From: CAYVUB01 sp964454675
GTDB taxonomy: Bacteria; Bacteroidota; Bacteroidia; Flavobacteriales; Flavobacteriaceae
Length of the DNA: 11,205 bases
Direction: 5' to 3'
NCBI GenBank assembly: GCA_964454675.1
Contig: CAYVUB010000050.1
Coordinates: forward strand, 1-11,205
Shown here: one piece after another, positions 6,955-11,205 of the stretch
Layout: each line of letters begins with the position of its first letter
Position numbering within the stretch: the stretch's first letter is position 1
Program-made: the position numbers and the translations under genes
The notes under the pieces: model-generated
The model's input: the letters and a program-made list of their open reading frames with translations, nothing else
Told to the model about the DNA's origin: nothing
The model's database searches: none

Positions 6955-7625
6955 TACGGTTTTTCTTTTTTCAGAATTTTTATATCGTTCAACAAACGCT
7001 CAATATCATCGGGATTTGTGCCGTCATAAAACCCGCGTATCTGACGTTTTTTGTCAATAAGCATAAAATTTTCGGTATGTATCATATCAAAAGCATCGCC
7101 GTTACCGTCATTTTTTACGGCAAGGTAGCTTTTGCGTGCCAAATCGTAAATTTCTTTTTTATTGCCTGTAACCAGATTCCATTTGGCATCATTAACGCCT
7201 TTGAGCTTTGCATAGCGTTTTAATTGTGCAACGGTATCAATTTCGGGCGTTACGGTATGAGATAACAACATCACTTCGCCATCATTCAAAATTTCCTTTT
7301 GAATTTGATACATGTGGTCTGTCATGATCGGGCAAATAGTCTGGCAGGTTGTAAAGAAGAAATCGGCAACATAAATTTTATTGTCATAATCGTTTTGCGT
7401 GATGGTTTGGCCATTTTGATTTATCAGTTTAAAATCGGCTATTTTGTGAAATTTCCTCTGGTACCGGATGGTGCTGTCAACCATTTCTTCATTGACCATT
7501 GCCGGCTGGTACACAGGCAGCGGTTTGTACACGTTAAGCGTATTATATATAATAAAGATGATAATGGCAGAAATCACGGCAAAGACTATGGCAAAATATT
7601 TATAGTCTTTATAAAATGAAAGCAT
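6954..7625 (-). CDS. SCO1/SenC family copper chaperone
   Basis: This 223-residue, membrane-anchored thioredoxin-fold protein belongs to the SCO family, which binds copper and helps assemble the CuA site of cytochrome c oxidase or handles thiol redox. One membrane segment spans about residues 10-28, with the rest facing the periplasm. The copper/thiol motif is C94-QTI-C98-P in FFFTTCQTICPIM, and the third ligand is H183 in MIHTENFMLID. The stretch LLSHTVTPEIDT (120-131) is the usual region after the first strand pair. Length and start are normal for the family. It is the first gene of a two-gene unit whose second gene is a B1 beta-lactamase, reached through a one-base TAATG overlap. In many flavobacteria SCO genes sit among oxidase genes, so this partner is unusual. 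It is divergent from the aminopeptidase gene across about 100 bp. Confidence 0.95.
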   Translation of the reverse strand: MLSFYKDYKYFAIVFAVISAIIIFIIYNTLNVYKPLPVYQPAMVNEEMVDSTIRYQRKFHKIADFKLINQNGQTITQNDYDNKIYVADFFFTTCQTICPIMTDHMYQIQKEILNDGEVMLLSHTVTPEIDTVAQLKRYAKLKGVNDAKWNLVTGNKKEIYDLARKSYLAVKNDGNGDAFDMIHTENFMLIDKKRQIRGFYDGTNPDDIERLLNDIKILKKEKP

Positions 7626-7662
7626 CGCAAAAAGGTTTGAGAAGTTTGTATCAATTTAGATG

Positions 7663-7670
7663 CAAAAATA
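7663..7670 (-). promoter_or_regulatory. Candidate -7 box (TATTTTTG) of the SCO1-lactamase unit
   Basis: The minus strand reads TATTTTTG 37 bases before the SCO1 ATG, identical to the box before feoA. No TTTG occurs 19 bases upstream (AACC is there). On the plus strand the divergent aminopeptidase gene has only an imperfect TATTTTTA at 7693-7700. Confidence 0.35.
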
Positions 7671-7729
7671 CAACAGAATCCCATTAATTGGTTATTTTTA
7701 ACATGTTTAAAAAGAAAAATCAACCTATT

Positions 7730-9667
7730 ATGAAAAGATTGTTGTTTATCATTTTGCTTTTGATGGTTATGCCACTTAACGCTCAGGATTTTGACGGTAT
7801 TCTTAATGGCGTAAGAGTTGCCGAAGCCAGAGCGGCACTTAGCAGAATGCAGTACAGAGCCAGCATGAATACCGGTAACTATGATATAAAATACAACCGT
7901 CTTGAGTTTAATGTTGACCCGTCAGCCGCATTTATATCGGGCAATGTTACCGCCTATTATGAAGCGAAAGCCGCTATGGACGAAATTACCTTTGACCTTG
8001 CCGGTAATATGACGGTAACACAAGTGCTGCAACGCGGAAATCCTCTTACCTTTGTTCAAAATACCAATGAAGAGCTTGTTATCACTCTTGCCGAAACACT
8101 TAACACAGGCGTTTTGGATTCTTTAACCGTAACCTATTCCGGTAATCCTGTGAGTTCGGGGTTTGGTTCGTTTGAAGTAAACACGCATAACGGAAAACCG
8201 ATACTCTGGACGCTTTCTGAACCTTACGGAGCAAAAGGCTGGTGGCCGTGCAAGCAGGATTTAATTGATAAAATCGACTCACTGGATGTCTATATCACCA
8301 CGCCGCAATTTAATCCTGCAGGGGATGAGTATATTGCTGTTGCCAACGGTTTAGAACAAAGCCAGAGCATCAGCGGAGGCAGCAAAACCACCCATTTTAA
8401 ACACCGTTATCCTATACCTGCGTATTTGATTGCCATTGCGGTAACAAATTATGCCGTGTATGTTGATGAGGTTGAAAATAACGGCAATCCGTTTGAGATT
8501 GTCAACTATGTATATCCCGAAAATCTGGTATCGGCACAGGCAAGCACACCTGTAACGGTCGATATTATGAATTTGTTTACAGAGCTGTTTGAAGAATATC
8601 CGTTTGCAAATGAAAAATATGGTCATGCACAGTTTGGCTGGGGCGGCGGTATGGAACATACTACGGTGTCTTTTATGGGTAGTTTTTCCCGAAATCTTAT
8701 TGCACATGAGCTGGCGCACCAATGGTTTGGTAACAAAATAACCTGCGGAAGCTGGAAAGATATATGGTTGAATGAAGGTTTTGCCACGTACTTATCGGGG
8801 TTGGTTATTGAAGATTTAGACGGTAATGATGCTTTTAGAACCTGGAAGCAGCAGCGCACTACCAATATCACATCGGCAGTTGACGGTGCCGTATATTTAA
8901 CAGATGCCGATACCACAAATGTAAACCGTATTTTCAATAACCGGTTGAGTTACAATAAAGGTGCGATGGTACTGCACATGTTGCGTAAAAAACTGGGTGA
9001 TGAAATGTTTTATCAGGGATTGCGCAACTATTTAGCAGCACCAAATCTTGCTTATGGTTATGCAAAAACAGAAGATTTTATCCCAATTATAGAAGCTGTA
9101 AGCGGTGAAGATTTAACAGAATTTTTTTCAGACTGGCTGTATAATCAGGGATATCCAACATATAATATAGGTTGGTTTCAGCCCAATGCCAATCAGGTTA
9201 ATATTACAATTAATCAAACACAAAGCCATGCGTCGGTGTCGTTTTTTGAAGCAGGCGTACCGCTTCGGTTTTTGGGAACATCAGGACAAACGCTGGATAT
9301 AACATTAGATAATAGCCAAAACAATCAGAATTTTGACGTTCCGGTAACATTTGAAGTCACAGAAATAGTATTTGACCCCGAAGCCGATTTGATTTCCAGA
9401 GACAGCACCGTATCTTTAGGCATGGACGACGTTGATTTTGACAACCGGTTTTTAATGTATCCCAATCCGGCACGGCAAACAGTAGCGCTTCAAAAACCCG
9501 GGCATATAAGCGTAAGCAGTGTGGATATTTTCAATGCGTTAGGGCAATTGGTTCAAACAACAGCGTGGTCAAATACCATTGATGTATCATCGCTTCCGGC
9601 AGGCGTATTTATTGTCAGGTTTCAAACCGGTAAAGGCGCAATTACTAAATCACTGTTAAAAAATTAA
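7730..9667 (+). CDS. Secreted M1-family metallopeptidase with T9SS sorting domain
   Basis: This zinc aminopeptidase-like enzyme should be exported and then secreted or surface-anchored by the type IX system. I take ATG 7730 as the start (645 residues), because a clean signal peptide MKRLLFIILLLMVMPLNA|Q begins there. The frame is open back to a TTG at 7688 and an ATG at 7703, which would add a charged, asparagine-containing leader. The N-terminal beta domain covers about 45-245. The exopeptidase loop is GGGMEHTT (305-312), with H where many M1 enzymes have N (GxMEN). The zinc site is HELAH (326-330) with E349 in NEGFA, the correct HExxH-18-E spacing. Y408 in LSYNKG fits the catalytic tyrosine. 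The last 72 residues (574-645) are a type A C-terminal sorting domain starting FLMYPNPA and ending KSLLKN. Its natural substrate is unknown; nutrient peptide breakdown is the likely role. Confidence 0.93.
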   Translation: MKRLLFIILLLMVMPLNAQDFDGILNGVRVAEARAALSRMQYRASMNTGNYDIKYNRLEFNVDPSAAFISGNVTAYYEAKAAMDEITFDLAGNMTVTQVLQRGNPLTFVQNTNEELVITLAETLNTGVLDSLTVTYSGNPVSSGFGSFEVNTHNGKPILWTLSEPYGAKGWWPCKQDLIDKIDSLDVYITTPQFNPAGDEYIAVANGLEQSQSISGGSKTTHFKHRYPIPAYLIAIAVTNYAVYVDEVENNGNPFEIVNYVYPENLVSAQASTPVTVDIMNLFTELFEEYPFANEKYGHAQFGWGGGMEHTTVSFMGSFSRNLIAHELAHQWFGNKITCGSWKDIWLNEGFATYLSGLVIEDLDGNDAFRTWKQQRTTNITSAVDGAVYLTDADTTNVNRIFNNRLSYNKGAMVLHMLRKKLGDEMFYQGLRNYLAAPNLAYGYAKTEDFIPIIEAVSGEDLTEFFSDWLYNQGYPTYNIGWFQPNANQVNITINQTQSHASVSFFEAGVPLRFLGTSGQTLDITLDNSQNNQNFDVPVTFEVTEIVFDPEADLISRDSTVSLGMDDVDFDNRFLMYPNPARQTVALQKPGHISVSSVDIFNALGQLVQTTAWSNTIDVSSLPAGVFIVRFQTGKGAITKSLLKN

Positions 9668-9684
9668 AGGATACCAAGTAATTA

Positions 9685-9715
9685 TTTTCAAAATACTATT
9701 AAAAGAGTATTTTTG
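9685..9715 (+). promoter_or_regulatory. Candidate promoter of the RseP-type protease gene
   Basis: TATTTTTG (9708-9715) matches TAnnTTTG. The sequence 19 bases before it is TTTT (9685-9688), one mismatch from TTTG. Transcription would begin near 9722, about 22 nt before the ATG at 9744. Confidence 0.4.
9690..9713. repeat. 8-bp inverted repeat overlapping the rseP promoter box
   Basis: AAAATACT (9690-9697) and AGTATTTT (9706-9713) are exact reverse complements separated by 8 bases. The pair starts 22 bases after the aminopeptidase stop. Its right arm contains most of the TATTTTTG box that probably serves rseP. It is too AU-rich, and its trailing T-run too short, to be a confident terminator. 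It could be a weak transcription end or an operator. Confidence 0.4.
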
Positions 9716-9743
9716 TCCCTTGTAAATTTTTGAAAAACCGTTG

Positions 9744-11081
9744 ATGGAGTTTGTAATTAAGATATCCCAGTTTTTATTAAGCCTTTCGCTATTGATAGTG
9801 TTGCATGAGTTAGGACACTATATTCCGGCAAAACTGTTTAAAACCCGAGTTGAAAAATTTTATCTGTTTTTTGATATAAAGTTTTCTTTATTTAAAAAGA
9901 AAATAGGCGAGACCGTCTATGGTATAGGCTGGTTGCCGCTCGGCGGTTATGTAAAAATTGCCGGAATGATTGACGAAAGCATGGACAAGGAGCAAATGGC
10001 ACAACCGCCGCAACCATGGGAATTTCGTTCAAAACCGGCTTGGCAACGCTTAATCATTATGCTTGGCGGTGTGACGGTCAACTTCATACTGGCATGGGCA
10101 ATATTTGTTTTTATGGCAGGTTTTTATGGCGATACTACCGTTGAAACAAGCAGCATGAAAGATGGTTATTTGATAGAAAACGATCTGCTTAACGGCATGG
10201 GATTTAAAACCGGAGACAAAATTGTTTCTGTCAATGGCAAAACATACAATAACCTTGCCGATTTAAGTTACAGTTTTATAACCGCAAAAGAAGCGGTTAT
10301 TGAACGGGACGGAAAACAAATAACCATTGATTTTCCTGTTGATTTTGCCGGCAAGCTTACAAAATCTGAAACACCGCACATAGGCATTAGAACACCTTTT
10401 TATATTGGAAAAGTGCCCGATTCATTACACAATTCAAATTCGGGGCTTAAAAAAGGCGATGTCATTATAGGTATAAATGACAAGCAATTACGCTATTTTG
10501 ATGAATTTACGGAAGTATTGGAAAATCATAAAAACCAAAAGGTCAACGCAAAAATCCTTAGGGATAAAGACACCATCAGCATTGCTTTAAATATTGATAA
10601 AGATGGTAAGCTGGGAGTTCAAAGAGGAGGTTCGCTGGATATATTTGCCCAATTGGGATATTTTAATGTTGTAAAGAAAAACTACAGTTTTGCCGAAAGT
10701 TTTGGCGCAGGAACAGATAAATTTATTAAGCAGTTTGTTAAATACGGCGAACAGTTAAAACTTATTTTTACGCCAAGCACAAAAGCCTATGAAGGTGTAG
10801 GTGGTTTTTATGCTATTTACAGTATTTTTCCCGATGTTTGGAGCTGGGAATTCTTTTGGGGAATAACCGCGTTTTTATCAATCATGCTTGGGGTTTTAAA
10901 CTTACTGCCTATACCGGCGCTTGACGGTGGTCATGTCATGTTTTTACTGTACGAAATGATTTCCGGACGCAAACCAAGCGAGAAGTTTTTAGAGCGTGCT
11001 CAAATGATAGGGTTCTTCATACTTATAGCGTTGGTTTTGTTTGCAAACGGCAACGATATCTTTAAGGCATTTTCAAAGTAA
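9744..11081 (+). CDS. rseP: RseP-type site-2 intramembrane zinc metalloprotease
   Basis: RseP proteases cut membrane-embedded substrates such as anti-sigma factors or leftover signal peptides. The 445-residue protein has the M50 zinc motif HELGH (21-25) in its first membrane segment. A second hydrophobic segment lies at about 104-126. Two PDZ-like domains follow, around GFKTGDKIVSVNGK (about 153-166) and GLKKGDVIIGINDK (about 234-247). The second conserved motif NLLPIPALDGGH (386-397), which supplies the aspartate zinc ligand D394, is in the third membrane segment. A fourth hydrophobic segment sits near 421-436. Length and order are typical of RseP with tandem PDZ domains. ATG 9744 is preferred over the adjacent TTG at 9741. 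No sigma factor or anti-sigma gene is visible nearby, so its substrate is unknown. It is followed by a tRNA gene with its own promoter. Confidence 0.95.
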   Translation: MEFVIKISQFLLSLSLLIVLHELGHYIPAKLFKTRVEKFYLFFDIKFSLFKKKIGETVYGIGWLPLGGYVKIAGMIDESMDKEQMAQPPQPWEFRSKPAWQRLIIMLGGVTVNFILAWAIFVFMAGFYGDTTVETSSMKDGYLIENDLLNGMGFKTGDKIVSVNGKTYNNLADLSYSFITAKEAVIERDGKQITIDFPVDFAGKLTKSETPHIGIRTPFYIGKVPDSLHNSNSGLKKGDVIIGINDKQLRYFDEFTEVLENHKNQKVNAKILRDKDTISIALNIDKDGKLGVQRGGSLDIFAQLGYFNVVKKNYSFAESFGAGTDKFIKQFVKYGEQLKLIFTPSTKAYEGVGGFYAIYSIFPDVWSWEFFWGITAFLSIMLGVLNLLPIPALDGGHVMFLLYEMISGRKPSEKFLERAQMIGFFILIALVLFANGNDIFKAFSK

Positions 11082-11098
11082 TAATTTTTTAAAAAATA

Positions 11099-11129
11099 TT
11101 TGTTGAAAATAAAAAATAGCCTATATTTG
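11099..11129 (+). promoter_or_regulatory. Consensus Bacteroidota promoter of the tRNA gene
   Basis: TTTG (11099-11102) and TATATTTG (11122-11129) are separated by exactly 19 bases, a full match to the Bacteroidota housekeeping promoter TTTG-N19-TAnnTTTG. Just upstream lies an A/T tract, including TTTTTTAAAAAA (11085-11096), that could act like an UP element. The predicted start near 11136 leaves a leader of about 19 nt before the mature tRNA. Confidence 0.85.
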
Positions 11130-11154
11130 CCACCTCAAAAAAGGTAATATACCT

Positions 11155-11205
11155 TCCTCCTTAGCTCAGTTGGTTAGAGCATCTGACTGTTAATCAGAGG
11201 GTCCT
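11155..11205 (+). tRNA. tRNA-Asn (anticodon GTT), 5' part, cut by the window end
   Basis: The acceptor 5' strand TCCTCCT (11155-11161) is followed by TA, then the D arm with GCTCAGTTGGTTAGAGC (11164-11180). The anticodon stem is TCTGA/TCAGA around the loop CTGTTAA, which places GTT at positions 34-36. The variable region begins GGGTC. The T arm and 3' acceptor strand lie beyond the window, so about 51 of roughly 74 nt are present. A copy or other tRNA genes may follow. Confidence 0.93.

Noticed and set aside
7688..7729. Earlier TTG (7688) or ATG (7703) start for the M1 peptidase
   Set aside because: They would put a charged leader before a clean signal peptide that begins at ATG 7730.
9741..9743. 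TTG start for rseP
   Set aside because: The adjacent ATG at 9744 is the stronger codon and gives a normal RseP N-terminus.
11085..11096. TTTTTTAAAAAA as terminator of rseP
   Set aside because: It has no GC stem and no loop. It is more consistent with an A/T tract upstream of the tRNA promoter.

Overview
The window looks like chromosomal DNA from a member of the Flavobacteriia (Bacteroidota), most likely Flavobacteriaceae. The evidence is: AT-rich spacers; signal peptides ending in A-Q; a TonB-dependent receptor with an N-terminal carboxypeptidase-regulatory-like domain; a secreted peptidase with a type IX secretion (T9SS) C-terminal sorting domain; almost no Shine-Dalgarno sequences; and repeated TAnnTTTG promoter boxes, one of them in the full TTTG-N19-TAnnTTTG arrangement. 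No mobile element, CRISPR array or phage gene was seen.

Layout. Positions 1-7625 are all on the minus strand. In transcription order they are: a two-gene unit of a SCO1/SenC copper chaperone and a subclass B1 metallo-beta-lactamase, overlapping at TAATG; the ferrous-iron uptake operon feoA-feoB plus a 42-residue FeoB-associated Cys-rich membrane protein at 3666-3794; an outer-membrane beta-barrel gene broken by one frameshift near 2871-2879; and a TonB-dependent receptor whose GTG start is directly preceded by a perfect 16-bp A/T inverted repeat. An ATG three bases after the receptor's stop, at the window edge, may begin another gene. From 7730 onward everything is on the plus strand: an M1-family T9SS-exported aminopeptidase, an RseP-type site-2 protease, and the 5' part of a tRNA-Asn(GTT) gene behind a textbook Bacteroidota promoter.

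How the genes may work together. feoA, feoB and the small protein form one inner-membrane Fe(II) uptake module. The SCO1 protein would serve copper delivery to cytochrome oxidase, and the beta-lactamase is translationally linked to it. The TonB receptor's only two cysteines form a CxxC in the plug, so a metal or metal-complex substrate is possible but unproven. The peptidase and RseP are ordinary envelope functions. I see no clearly new multi-gene system. The most interesting points are the AU hairpin at the receptor start, the SCO1-lactamase coupling, the unusual cysteines in the lactamase and the receptor plug, and the frameshifted outer-membrane gene.
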